Source: Norana najaformis (Eukaryota > Annelida > Clitellata > Crassiclitellata > Hormogastridae). Taken from it: a stretch of DNA of 64,000 nucleotides. Position numbers and translations under genes: made by a program. The notes beneath the pieces are model-generated. The model made no database searches and was not told the origin of the DNA. It saw nothing but the letters and a program-made list of their open reading frames with translations. The DNA lies in assembly GCA_964023275.1 (NCBI GenBank), contig OZ029916.1:33444227-33508226 (forward strand), given 5' to 3'. Positions 24,231 through 36,434 of this stretch are shown in pieces; positions within the stretch are counted from its first letter, which is position 1; each line of letters begins with the position of its first letter.

Positions 24231-25480
24231 ATACTTTTTATTCTCGCATTCTTATAATATGCGTAAGGACTTGTATGCATGTGTATTTATTTGCATATTC
24301 TATTGTATTATGTTGCATTATACTGTATTGTATTTTATAGCATTCTGATGCATTTCTAGTGTGGCTTTTAACATTATGATGAGACAAATGGATGCGGTGC
24401 TGATCATGGCTTCCTATGTATGAGCGCTCAAGCCACACTAGTTTCTACAACTCATATGTATTTACTGCTAGAATGTACTTGGGTATTTATGTAGCGCCAG
24501 ATTTCGCTTTACGACTCATAAGAAATTTAGGGGAAGTTCTGATATCATTCCTTTAAAAATTTACAGAGTTTATTGCGGACTTTATGAAGCAATCGCAAAG
24601 CTAAGATAACTACCATTTCCTATGCGACCGAAATGAAGTCACTGAGCGATAAAGCAAGTGTAAGCTGTGGGATTACATGCCATGCATCATTTTATTTAAC
24701 AACACCATTGCTATCATTACAGATATGGTCTGTGTCATAAGAATGTCGTTATATATTTATTTTAGAAGGAGTATATGAAAGTGTCATATATATGTATATA
24801 TACATATGTGATGTGCGTGCCTGCGTGGATGTGTGTGTGTGTTTAGGTGTGCACCACAGTTGATTTGAAAATCCGGCATTAATGTGTTTCATGAATATTG
24901 AGTAGCTAGTTCAGGAGGGTCAAGACTTCACATTATCTCTCTCTTTATATATATATATATATATATACATATATATGCATATATGTGTATGTATACCTCT
25001 ATACCGAAAGACAGACAGAGACTTGACTGACAGAGGTAAAACATATGTGTCACCATCCCATGAATGTATTCATATATTTCCTCAACCAGAATAAACGTAA
25101 AATCGTGTAATTCCAAAGTAGATGCCTTTGCTAAGCGTTAATATCAACTTAGAAATCTGTCATGTAACCTTGACAACTGCATGTTTGCCTTATATCTTAG
25201 AGTGAATGCGCGGTAGAGTAGACTTTTAAGTCGATATTAATGGCTCATGAATTTTGAGTAGCAAGTTCATGAAAGACACGAACAAACTATATATTATATA
25301 GATGTCCATTATATATTTTTATATATTGGCATGGTGCATACCTTGTGCATTAAGTAAGTAAGCAAGTGATTAGCCTTCATTTGCATGAGTCAAGCGCGCA
25401 TGTATTACATTGTATAGAAAGATTAAATACCTATCTAAAATAGATTACAACATCGACAAATATTTTTATTATCATTTATG
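24231..25480. other. AT-rich intronic DNA
   Basis: Low-complexity ATTGTATTA piece at 24295-24350, a TATTTATGTAGCGCC tail motif at about 24484, and TA dinucleotides at 24947-24975. No gene seen. Confidence 0.35.
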
Positions 25481-25483
25481 CAT

Positions 25484-25612
25484 TTATTAGGCGCCACTAT
25501 CTAATGACTTGGCATCAATCGAGGACTTGCTCAAGGACCCTACGCAGTAACCGTTTCGGAGGAGGCTCGAACCCGTACTCTCCGCGTTACGAGCCGAGCG
25601 CTCTATCTAATA
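25484..25612 (-). mobile_element. tRNA-derived SINE ending in GGCGCCTAATAAAT
   Basis: Read on the minus strand: GAGCGCTCGGCTCGTAACGC, then a B-box-like ACGGGTTCGAGCC, a body with CCTTGAGCAAGTCC, and the end GGCGCCTAATAAATGC. The tRNA-like head plus a LINE-type tail is the usual SINE layout. Confidence 0.6.
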
Positions 25613-26096
25613 TATTAAAGTCGGGCACGGTAAGTGCCCCACTTTAACAGGCAAACATACAAAACTACTTTTAAACAATTTAGCATTATTAATGTAGGTA
25701 GCATAAAAGGTGAAGACAAGTACTCTCTTTTAAATAGAGTACTTGTCCTTAAGAACAGGTGGCAAGAGCTGACGAAGGCAACGGCTGGGAAACTGAGCTT
25801 CCTGTCTACTCGAGCAAGTAGCTCTTCTGCAGTGTAACTCTTATGTAGTTCTGACCACACACGTGCCATCAAAAGCGCGCAGCATCATGAGAGGTACCAA
25901 CCTAAGCAGGTAGTGCATACTGATTCTTGAACAAATGATCGCCTGAAAATGACGTTTAGCTTCTAAATATGTAGGCCCTGTTTCCCTAGCTGACTGAGAG
26001 GAAAGTATCGCCGGTTAATGAGGCTAACAATATAGTGAACCTGGTTTGAGAAAGAATAGTTACTCTACAGCTTGATTCCAAACAGCTTGACACTTT

Positions 26097-26640
26097 CTAG
26101 CTGCTCAATTCCGGATAAGGGCGGAAGTTATCGAGGAAACGGTCGATATCAGACCGCCTGAAATTATCTCTAGTTTTGGAGACATTTATAGTAAGCATAT
26201 TTAGGATGGCCCATAGCTTAATATTATCAAATTCGTCATTAAGCCTAATGGATAATACATTAGAGAGGGTCGAGGCAATGCGGTCGCTATAGAAAAAGAT
26301 GTACATTTACATTTAATTCGTGCAGTTTCAGGATTCAGTAGACTGAAATCACCGGCCTATTTACAGAGGCAGTTGTACTCACATAAGTGCACAGAGGTGC
26401 TATGAAAATAACAAATAAAATTGGTCCCAGTTCAGATCCATGCACTGTACTTTGCGTAATTGGCAACCAGTTTTATAGTTTTCCATCTAATTTAACAACC
26501 TGCGTGCGACCGTTGAGGAAGCTGGCTATCCCGTTGAAGATGTTAGGAAGAATACTGAGTGTTTTCGGTTTGTGGAGTAGAATGAGGTGATTAATAAAGT
26601 CGAATGCCTTCGAAAAATCAATTAGACACCCGCGTCACTG
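26097..26640 (-). mobile_element. LINE reverse-transcriptase fragment
   Basis: The minus-strand frame reads LIDFSKAFDFINHLILLHK, then ASFLNGRTQVVKLDG, GSELGPILFVIFIAPL, and after stops LWAILNMLTINVSKTRDNF. These follow the order of non-LTR reverse-transcriptase motifs (SKAFDxxNH, QGSxLGPxLFxxFI, NKLxLNxxKT). The expected YADD box is not intact and stops interrupt the frame, so it is dead. It continues degraded toward 25615. Confidence 0.8.
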
Positions 26641-27191
26641 CAATCACTGCTTATCATTAGATCGTGAGATTCCTGCAATTTTCCGTAGGCAACTAATTTC
26701 TGTTGTACGGATTCTTCTGTCATCTTGCTTTTCACTGGTAGAACATTTCGTGCAGGAAAATAAGTTGCACCATCATCTCATACTGTATATTCTTGCTTTA
26801 CTTTTCTTTGTTAGCTCCCTGCTCCTCCATACCTGGTCATTTTTCTAAACGCTTGTAAAGGTGCGACCAATTAATCTTTTATTGTCGTTTTCGCCACTGG
26901 GTTATGCGAATATTAAACAATTTAGATAAAAGAATTAATCTATAAGTTCAGTATTTTTCCATTGGGTGCTGATATTTATTGGGGCAACTCTCGTGTTTTA
27001 GATAACCATTGTCTTAGTTTTCTCTGCGTGAATCAATGTAGCATTACGCTTATCTCTCGTCCAAATACAGTGAAAGTAAATCTACATTAAGATGAAGTAT
27101 GTTCTCGAAGACGTCAGTCTTTAGATAGAGTTTTGAGAAATTAATGATCAAGTCAAATATACATAAAACAGTGACCTTAATTGGCTATTCG

Positions 27192-27732
27192 GCACCAACT
27201 AACTCAAGTATAATATAATCATATATCCAGATGGGGGAGCGATTAGTTTCCCTTTACAAGAGGTTTTGTTACGTGAAGATTTCTTGCATCGTGTGCGATA
27301 TAAGCCACAGACAAATGGAATTCTTTAAGTTCGACGATGCGACGAACTTCGATATCGCAGGAACTCAGATATAGCCAGTCACAGGTTGATCGTTAGAAGT
27401 GGAACTTTCGGAAAGAAGCGAAGATCTTCAAAACAATTCCTTACTGCTATTTCGTATGCATATTCAATGAGAAATACAGTATGTAGCTTCGAAAATTTAT
27501 CCGCGAACGGAGAGGTTCGGATTCGACCATGACACAACCTACAGACCGAGGATCTACAGACAAGCTATAAAAATTTATTTAGAATTGATTTAGTTGCTGC
27601 GAAGTTTTTAGGTTTCGAAACTACTCCTTGCTGGCTTTAAATCTGATGTGGTGTTATTAGTTTCCATTGTGATCGGTTACATCATTAACTCCATTAGCAC
27701 CAACTAACTTAAGTATAATATAATCATATATC
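27192..27732. repeat. Pair of 36-bp direct repeats
   Basis: 27192-27227 and 27697-27732 differ at one base (core AAGTATAATATAATCATATA) and bracket about 470 bp of unrecognised DNA. Confidence 0.7.
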
Positions 27733-27902
27733 TTTAGTTGAAAAACAAATAGTCTGTCATTCTGCTCCTGTATATTTATTTACATTGTGTCATTAAGACA
27801 CTTTGTTAAAGGTGCCGTTTTAAATAAATTATTTTTATTCTGTAATAAAACTACTTAAATAAATAAGTTATTTGACAGGATTGAAATCGCTAGGGTGGGT
27901 AT

Positions 27903-28093
27903 CATGAATGTCTTACTAGTTTTAATTATTATTAACCCCCTTGTGGCTGATATCCACCATAGGCTGCCTCTCTGTCTCAGCGGACCGGCCATCTGGTACT
28001 GACCTGATTACGGCTTGGTTTTGGTGCGCTATCGAGAAGCAGCCTATGGTGGATAAGCCACAAGGGATTATTAAAACTAGTAAAACATTCATG
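27903..28093. mobile_element. MITE-like foldback element with about 60-bp inverted repeats
   Basis: The left arm starts CATGAATGTCTTACTAGTTT and the right arm, reverse-complemented, starts CATGAATGTTTTACTAGTTT. Arms continue through CCCTTGTGGCT and ATCCACCATAGGCTGC. The loop is about 70 bp. No transposase or clear target duplication is visible. Confidence 0.75.
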
Positions 28094-28740
28094 CTGTCAT
28101 TCCTTGTGCATAAGACACCGGCGCTATAGAATTTGCTAATTATTATTTTTCGTTTTTTCTGTGCAGTAATATCTTGTAGGTCTAATCCTTTTTTAGTAGG
28201 AGCCCAGTGTCATGACAAATCCAAGATTCTTCACCAGATCGCTCATATTTGATTCCTGCACCTGTGTTGTTCAGGATTAAGCGCCATATTAGAATTTCGT
28301 GACCACGTTTTAAGTAGCTAGTCAGTTTCTTTGTGATGGACGCAGACATTGATCCCAGAGACAGACTGCGTCACGTCATATGAGATATACTGTGCAATAA
28401 ATCTTTCTGCACTGTTCTTTGGCGTTGCATAGATAGAGCTATTACCATATGATATCTTAGAAGAGATTTTTGGACATCCTTTATTAAACGGAACCCTTTG
28501 CTTTCCGATTTTTCGAAGGAACCAGGTCACGAATCGCAGATTTGTCATCTCAAGGCATCTACTTAGCATGCACTCGGTCGAGTCACTGAACGTAGCACAC
28601 ATCTATCACACAGTGCAAGTAATGTAACACCAAATGTAGCACGTAACGTAGTATATCAATGATGATAGGTTGAAAATTTATGTAGCTCAAGGCGAATAGT
28701 CTCATGATGGATTTACTAAACTAGTGGCCAGTCGATATGT
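28094..28740. other. Unique-looking intronic DNA
   Basis: Holds GGCGCTATAGAATTTGC at about 28120, a plus-oriented retrotransposon-tail motif. An open minus frame at 28318-28602 has protein-like composition, but no family is recognised. Confidence 0.3.
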
Positions 28741-28960
28741 GGTTGAGCTCACTGGATAGATGAACTCTGTTGGTGGTTCAACTCAGTGGGTGGTTCAACT
28801 CAGTGGGTGATTGAACTCAGTGGGTAGTCGAACTAAATGGGTAGTTGAATTCTGTGGGTGGTTGCACTCAGTTGAACTCGGCAGGTAGTGGAACCCAGTT
28901 GGTGGTCGAACTCGGTGGATAGCAGAACTTTGATTCTGCGAATGATCGAATTTCGTGGGA
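28741..28960. repeat. 17-bp minisatellite (GTGGGTGGTTCAACTCA)
   Basis: Around ten imperfect units with substitutions such as GTGGGTAGTCGAACTAA. The core CTCAGTGGGTGGT recurs inverted at 30.1-30.4 kb. Confidence 0.8.
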
Positions 28961-29470
28961 GGTCTTCCCCTTTGGGTGGTCATCACTAGGCGACGGTTGG
29001 ACGACGTTCTGGCTAGAACCGCGGTTGATCGGAAGATACTTTGACGGAAATGTCTCTCTTGCGGCGCTACATAAAAGTCGCGTTGCATTATGTGTCGCCC
29101 TCTGTCGGATTTCGACCTGGGGTGGTATGAATTTCGCTCGACCCAGTGTTAATTCGTCCGCATCGGAGATTGGGAAGAGGGAAAGAGTTAGAGGAAGAAG
29201 GAGAAGGCAGGATAAGAAGATAAGGAGATAGAGTGGAAAGACGAAGGGCAGATGGAGGAACAGCGGGACTTTCGACTGACTGGATGCGGAATAATATCTA
29301 CATCAATCGATCGTCAGCTACCATGTGTGCGTGTGCATGTGAGTGTGCGTTTGCATGCGTGTGTGTGATGGCTAGGGAGGCTGCGACCACCCAGTGAGTG
29401 CAACCACATTGTGTGCTAGGACATCAATAGCAGCTGAGGGAGATAATTGAAACGACAAAATGAAAGACAG

Positions 29471-29559
29471 GAGGAGGAGGAGGAGGAGGAGGAGGAGGAG
29501 GAGGAGGAGGAGGAGGAGGAGGAGGAGGAGGAGGAGGAGGAGGAGGAGGAGGAGGAGGA
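29471..29559. repeat. Perfect (GGA)n tract, about 29 units
   Basis: Uninterrupted GGA trinucleotides. Poly-Glu and poly-Arg frames are artefacts. Confidence 0.95.
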
Positions 29560-30080
29560 ATGGGGACGACGGGCGGCTGGAGAAGAGCAACCGAATACAG
29601 TCGCCGGTAACAATTGGCTACAAACTTTCATATGGCAAGGCTTTGTAAACGTCCTTCATACTGAGACATCCAACAAAGTATGGTCAACGATGGATGAAAT
29701 TATGTATGCGCTAGATAAAAAACTTCCTCACACTTGCTGATATTATACGCGACGTAAGGTCACTACGCAGCTGACAGTTGGCCATAGAGCTGTTCGGACC
29801 TTAAATGGCGTGGCGCCCTATCAAAAGGGCAGCGGTGGTGAAGAACTTCACCCGATAAATTCATTGCAAAATGATCATCGTCGAGAACATACAGTCGCTA
29901 TATAAAACCGTGTACATTTACATTTACCTCCATTCAAGTGAAATTACGGGCGAAGTCAGTCAGACCAGTGAGAGCACGCGCAAATCACTGAGCAACTTTT
30001 GACTACAAGTCTCCGACCACTTAATGTAGCACGCATCTATCACACAGTGCAAACGGAATGAGACTACACAAGCACACACT
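29560..30080. other. Unique DNA with a tail-like CGCTATATAAAA motif
   Basis: GTCGCTATATAAAA followed by GTACATTTACATTTA at about 29892-29925 resembles 26282-26315, suggesting another repeat family. A segment GTAGCACGCATCTATCACAC at about 30026 matches 28590. Confidence 0.4.
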
Positions 30081-30370
30081 CAGTTACCGATCACCTCCTG
30101 AGTAAGATCACATACGGATTCACCGACCACCCACTGAGTGAGACCACACAGAGAGTCAGACCACACACGGAGTCACCGACCACCCACTGAGTGAGACCAC
30201 ACACAGAGTGAGACCACACACGGAGTAACCCCGACCACCCACTGAGTGAGCCCACACACGGAGTGAGACCATACACGGAGTCACGCCGACCACCCACTGA
30301 GTGAGACCACACACGGAGTCACCCCGACCACCCACTGAGACCACACACGGAGTCACCGACCACCCACTGA
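30081..30370. repeat. 36-bp-type minisatellite with inverted core of the 28.7-kb array
   Basis: Repeated GACCACCCACTGAGTGAGAC and CACACACGGAGTCACC units of variable length. Confidence 0.8.
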
Positions 30371-31055
30371 AAACTTAGTCGAATTGAACCAGTGCGTCAG
30401 ATTCTGCTGCAGTGAAGCGATTTGTGGCGCCTTGATTTGGCTGCCCATCTACATGATGAGCCTTTTATACGACTAGGTCAACTTTTATAGGTTCGAAGGA
30501 ATTCCAGTTCTTCGCAATAACATATCCCTAGATCTTCCTTTTCCAACTCGTAACTTCTTCCTTATTTTCCATCCCGTTGTTTCAATCTTTCCTATTCCAA
30601 AGTAGCCAGCTCAACATCCCAAGTCTTCGACCGACATGTTTTCAAATTTCTCTTTATCTTCGCCTATGTGTATTTTCACGTTCTATTGTCTCCCCACTTA
30701 GGTACCTCTGCGTGTTCTCCTACATTCCTCCCTACTTACTACGATATACCTTCATGTTCTAATGTCTATATGCTTCGAGATGCCTTCGTGTTTTACTGTC
30801 TTCCTGTCTAAGTGCACATTCATGATCTACGATATCTTTGTCGAAGTATTTCTTTGTTTTCCCTATCTTCCCTTCGTACCTCATGAAGTGGCGCATATAC
30901 GCCCATGCACCTGAATATGCCAACTAATACTTCAGCGCCATGCTTTATATCACCCGATACACACGCTAGTCTCGGACCTCATTATTTCTTCGTCCTATAG
31001 TAACTTGAAATTCTGGATTCGCCCCTCTAGTGATTGAAAGTGATCGTATTCCTGT

Positions 31056-31101
<46 letters not shown>

Positions 31102-32160
31102 GCTAAGTCTTTCTTCAAGCCCCTCCGATTAAGTATACTTCTGAACACCTCTGCCTGTCCACTTAAGTATGTCGTTGAATCCTCAACCTCTCTTCTTAAG
31201 CCTGTGTAATAGTACCTTCACATGCTTGCATGCTTGATATGTCTTTAAGTCACTTTAATTCTCTGCTAAGTTATGCCTTCGAGTCTCTCTATACCTCTCT
31301 GCTTAAATATGTCTTCGAGTCTGTCTGCCTGCACCTGTCTTTAACACCTCTACTTCTCTTGTCCGCACATGACGGTTTGTGACGATGATCATGTGCTGCA
31401 ATGAGATGCGTCGTCTATTTTAACACAACTAATTCTGTTTGAAATCCAATGTTATTGCGCTTCAAAGCTGACAAATGCATTTAATGATTAAATTTTTCTT
31501 CGCATTTCCCACAAGGTATATTAGTAAATACATACACGTATTTTGTATTTTGTTTATATATATTTCAAAGCACACATATGCAATTGTATATATTTATAGT
31601 TCTGCTGTCATCTATACACATATCTGGGCCTACTTTATATATATAATGATGATATTGTGTTTTCAGACATAAAACACACATATATATATCTTTATATCGT
31701 GTATTCAGGTATACATGTATCATACAAAATTTGTTGCACGGCGTTGTGATATATTATGATTGGGTCGCCGTAGTTAATATACTTAAGAATGCCGTAATAA
31801 ATGACATAGCTTCGGTATTAAATTAGTGAAGAGACGAGAGAAAGCCGGATTTCTGAGACAGTTCGTCTGATGTGATGGAACATTCATCATATTTCAGTAC
31901 AGTGTCTGGCGGCGGCGACAGGGTCCTTTGAAGTGGCGGCGCTCCTTTGAACCTGGTTCTTTGATGAGCATCTTCGCACTGGCGTCATGGATTAGACGAC
32001 GGAGTTCACGATTCCCGTGTCCATCCGGGGACTGTTCCCAGGTTCACGGGGACCGTCTTTCCACCTCTGATCGCATACGGTGGCGTATCAGAAAAGGTGG
32101 GAACAGGTGAGCGGCGTGATTAAAGACTCATCGATAACAGATGCGGCGGAACTTCAACAC
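30371..32160. other. Intronic DNA with one (CT)n tract
   Basis: (CT)n at about 31061-31098. CTTAAGTATGTC-type words recur loosely between 30700 and 31340. AT-rich at 31500-31720. No gene recognised. Confidence 0.4.
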
Positions 32161-32165
32161 AGTGA

Positions 32166-32466
32166 TTTCGTATTCGTAATCGTGATCGTAATCCCGAGAT
32201 TTCTACAGCGCCCAACGAAAGCCACGTCACGGGGATCAGCTTATTCACAGCTGCTTAGTCAAAACAAAATCGATAGGCAAAAGGGTTCGGTTCCGGGTTA
32301 AGATCCAGAAGTCAGGCAGAGAAACAGCATGGCAGCTACTGTGGGTGATGTTTGGGATTGGAGCGGACAGAGAGATAAGAGGAAGAAGGGGAGCTGGGAT
32401 AGGATCTGTGAAATAGAAATGTTTTCAGTTCTGAGTGAAAGGCCAATGCAGAAATTGCAAGCCTTG
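32166..32466 (-). mobile_element. LINE 3' end, hexamer-tail family, copy 3
   Basis: Plus strand: CGTAATCGTGATCGTAATCC, TTTCTACAGCGCCCAACG, GCTTAGTCAAAACAAAATCG, then the region encoding the LINE C-terminus on the minus strand (GLSLRTENI). Close to copies at 3210 and 34551. Confidence 0.75.
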
Positions 32467-33680
32467 GAGCATAGACGAGTTTGTATGATGGGTGAGATGG
32501 CTGTATTCACGGGGCGACTAAATGGGACCTCGGGACTAGAACAGTCACGTGGCTGTCAGGATTAACTGAACTTGCATTCCCTTGCTTTGTTTTGTCTTGC
32601 CACGTCTTACTTTGGCTTGCCATACATTGACTTGGCTTAATATAATCCACAGAGGCAGCAGACTTGGAAGAAGAGAGGAGAGGCAAAACAATACACAAAA
32701 AGAGAGAGGATGGGTTCACAAGATCAGTATAAAAGAGGTACAGACAGACAAACAGACACACAGACAGACAGACTGACAGACAGACAGAGTTAAGATTTTT
32801 TAGGACGTGTAGTCCTTCACTCACAATTGCTTCGCGCCTCAGATTCAGGATTACTGACCTTGCGCTCGTAATAAATGCAAAACAATACTCATAATAAAAT
32901 AAGCATAAATGTTTCCAATTTCTCCAATTACGACAGGTATTGATTACGCTTCCAATTACGCTTGAAAGTAATGTTTGCAAACACCAGATACTGTGGAGGC
33001 TAAAACTCTCATAAATACACGGTAACAGAACACATTTATTGTGTCCTGCATTTAAGTAAGTATGTATGTATAGATGGATGGATAGATTGATAGATGGATT
33101 ACTGATCGATGAATGGTTGGATGAATGGATTGATGGATGGATGGATCAAGACACTTACATAGCGCCTTTTAAAAACCTCTGAAAGCACTGCGAAAGTCTA
33201 ATAGCCTCAATAAAGCTCGACATTGACTGACTGTCCACAGGACACAGTGAATATTTATGTCTTTCAATAAGCTCTCGGCTGCGCTGGAATACAGATATCG
33301 AACACAAGTTTAGAAGAGGGCGTCTTAAGATCAGATTTCATTAAAGTCACTCGTATCATCCAAATACATCAAATATTTGCCCTGAAATACTAGAGAAATG
33401 AGAATATTAACAGAGCCAGACAGTTAGGCACTGGCGACACTTAACTGTATGGCTCTTTGCTACAGTGAAGCAGACAACAGTGTCGTCTTAAAGCTTATAG
33501 TAATCGAATGTCTCGTAACATAGCAAAATCACTGTGGGCAATATTTAGATAGCATTATTGTGGGCTTACGTAATAATCAGGCAAAAATGTCTGGCAACAT
33601 GATACACTCAATGTGCTTTATTACCAGACATTTTATGTCTGTGAGCCCTTTAGCAATATTAGCAGAAACTACTTTTCGCA
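32467..33680. other. Intronic DNA with short tetranucleotide repeats
   Basis: ACAG units at 32740-32787; GATG/GATA units at 33060-33145 followed by an ACTTACATAGCGCC tail motif at about 33158. Nothing else recognised. Confidence 0.4.
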
Positions 33681-33765
33681 ATCATAATCGTTAACGGGAA
33701 TTACTAAAGCGCTATCTATAAGCTAAGAGCATGGCACAGCTTATTCACGAGCGCTGCGTCACGTC
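33681..33765 (-). mobile_element. Short diverged LINE 3' UTR copy
   Basis: AATCATAATCGTTAACGG, ACTAAAGCGCTATCTATAAG and CAGCTTATTCACGAGCGCTG match the hexamer-tail family. Confidence 0.5.
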
Positions 33766-34550
33766 AGAGGGGTTGTGCAGAAATATCGTAGGAAGAGCAA
33801 GATCTGTTTGCCGGGAAACCGGAGAAAGAGAGAAAAAGAGAGAGAAAATAAAGAATAGAGGAGGAGGAAGAAGATTCAGAGGAGAAGGAGGAGGAGAAGG
33901 AAGAGATAGAGCAACTATTACGGTGGGTTGTGTTTAAGTTCAGATAAATGGGAAGGCAACGGATTGGATGTTGTTACTGCCGATGCACTTTCCAGCTACA
34001 TTAGTAGTGACCAATGATGTCAGACATAACTCACAGGAGCTAATGTATCTTTACGGCCACTGCGTGGAGACGATGACGATGTGACGAACGCGTGTTATGA
34101 CTGTTGATATTGCTATTGATCCGGTTGATGTTTTTATGAACCTCGGGTCTGACCCAAACGAATCATATTCGCCCATAAACATCGGCCAAGGGTTAACTGT
34201 GCGTCGCACAATCATATTTTAAGTCCGGCTGCAGTCAGTACAGCATTACACCTCTAAAAGCGATGTCTGTTCACAGCAAGCACTCATTGGGCTCAAACAG
34301 TGTCTGGATACATGCTCCTAAAGCTAGTATCTGGAGGCAGCAGAGACTGACGTGGCCTGGTTACGCCTTACACTCTGAAAAGTAATGTCTGGGGACAGCA
34401 ACACTCATGTGCCTTGACATACACTGTTAAAAGTAATCTAGATAAAACACTTTAATAAAACAAAACCGATCCTCCAGGAAAAGTGTGTAGTAGAAGGGTG
34501 TAATGAATGAGCAAATTACTTTACCTTACCTTATCTTAATTATTAACATC
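33766..34550. other. Intronic DNA, short purine-rich piece
   Basis: AG-rich at 33820-33905; the rest is unrecognised. Confidence 0.35.
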
Positions 34551-34835
34551 GTAATCGTTATCGTAATCTCGAGATTTCTACAGAACCCAACTAAAGCTAA
34601 GTCGCGGGAATCAGCTTATTCACAGGCGCTCAGTCAAAACAAAATCGATAGGCAAAAGGGTTCGGTTCTAGGTCAAGATCCAGGAGTCAGGCAGTCAGAC
34701 AGTCGGACTGTTACGGTGGATGGTATTTGAAATCGAGAAGAGAGATAAGGGGAAGAGGAAGAATCAGGATAAGATTTTTGGAAAAGAAATGTTTTAGTCT
34801 TGAGTGAAAGACCAACGCAGAAACTGAAAGAGATG
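34551..34835 (-). mobile_element. LINE 3' end, hexamer-tail family, copy 4
   Basis: GTAATCGTTATCGTAATC, TTTCTACAGAACCCAACT, CAGGCGCTCAGTCAAAACAA, and on the minus strand the LINE C-terminus GLSLKTKTFLFQKSYPD. It ends beside the promoter-like region's downstream open frame. Confidence 0.75.
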
Positions 34836-35148
34836 AAGAACATATTATACTTTAAAGAGTGTATGTCGACTACCTTTCGAAGTGTCAATCGATCTGGCTT
34901 CGGACTGTTGACTTGCGATTTGTAGCGCAGCGTTAACTCGAGAAAAGACAGACACAGTCTTTATATTTTCGTGTGTGTATTCAATTAGGAAACCGTTCAG
35001 ACGCAACAGTACACGATTCGTCGACACACAGTTAATAAACGCACGAATCTTTCAACGACATTTGTAACTCAAATTACCAAAAGAACTACCAACAGACTAC
35101 TGCTACAAAATGTTTTTCGCGCTCTACCAGAAATGCATTTGCGATTGC

Positions 35149-35340
35149 ATTTTATAGCTATATCTCCCGCCAAGTCAACAGTTCCCGCTGACGTAACAAA
35201 ATGCGTCCTCCAATTAGAAACGTATATTTAAAATACGCGCGAACGTCAACCAATCACAAACAAGTCAACAACCAAATAACTCATCGACATTACGTCACAG
35301 AAAATTCGCGCCCAGCGCCGGAAACCCACCAGCCAATCAA
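35149..35340 (-). promoter_or_regulatory. Promoter-like cluster: CCAAT boxes, CRE-type sites and TATA box
   Basis: Read on the minus strand this block has inverted CCAAT boxes (plus-strand CCAAT at 35210, 35250 and 35333), CRE-type sites (TTACGTCA 35290, ACGTCA 35243, TGACGTAA 35189), an E2F-like TTCGCGCC near 35305, and a TATAAAAT at 35156-35149. Order and spacing are those of an inducible or cell-cycle promoter, with a start expected near 35120. Downstream is a 9-codon ATG frame (about 35064 to 35035) and then an ATG-less open frame (35042-34845) ending near a possible AAG|GTAGTC donor. It could instead be the promoter of a mobile element. Confidence 0.35.
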
Positions 35341-36434
35341 AAACAAGTCAAAACAACTCGACGACGCACAGATATCATGTCATGGATACAAACGAGTGCT
35401 TACTCAATAGTAGTAAAATTGCGTTGGCAGTCTTATACTCTCTATGGTAATAAAGCACATTAATTGTAACCGGCGTCAAGACATCGTTGTGATGCTAGCA
35501 GCAAAATGCTTCACTGGTTGTCTCGCTTCAGGCATCACATGGGGCGCTTATTTGTTTTGCAGCCAGATGAAATATTTCTAAGAGTGTTCTACAACTGCTA
35601 GTACCGGTTGTTACCAGACATAAATTTAAAAAAGCGCCAACGCTGTAGATACATACGTCAGTGTCTGTGCGTTTTTTAGTTTCTTCCGCGAGCAATGCGT
35701 AGAGAATTTCACCAATAAGATTTTCATAAAATTGGAAAAGGTCTGATTGGTCTCAGTGGAGTCTTTCCCTTCTTGAAAAATGGAGTTTTCATCGAACGAC
35801 GCGCCGCCCTGCAAGCCCCAAATCTGGCTCTAGGAGAGCACCAGACTTATGGCTGGATTCAACGCATCAATGCGGATATCGTAAATTGTCTTTTCATTAG
35901 AGTTTGGATGAAACATTGTCCATTGATCATAGTCAGTTTTACCTTAAAGACTTACTATTGAAGAATTGCTTAGATTCTTGCAAAAATAAACTGCAGCTTA
36001 TTGTTAAGTCCATTGCTTAACAACTGCTGAATATGTGCTTTTAAGCTTCTCGTTTTTTTGCACCGCACTGCTCCTGACTCGGTTTCGCACTAAACAACAG
36101 CTTTGTTATATATAAATAAATGGAGCTATTCCACTTTATTCCTTTCATATTAACATACGTCCGGAGTTACTAAATCGCTCAGGCGCCCACCTTAAAAACG
36201 CTAGTATGCAGATTCAAACCAGTCAGAGTTGCTTTGCACCGTCGATTGATCCATTTTCAAGAAAAGAAAAGACATGCATGAAAATAAATAAAAAAATAAT
36301 AAAACCAATCAACAAAAATGAAATAAATAAATTAAAACAAAATAAACAATGTATAATTACAATAAATTAATGTAGTAAGAGAAAATAAATGAATAGAATA
36401 AGATAAAATTTTCTAAATAAATGAAATAAATAGA
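35341..36434. other. Intronic DNA
   Basis: A minus-strand frame at 35626-35814 has ordinary amino-acid composition but no recognised family. 36270-36430 is AAATAAAT-rich. Confidence 0.3.
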
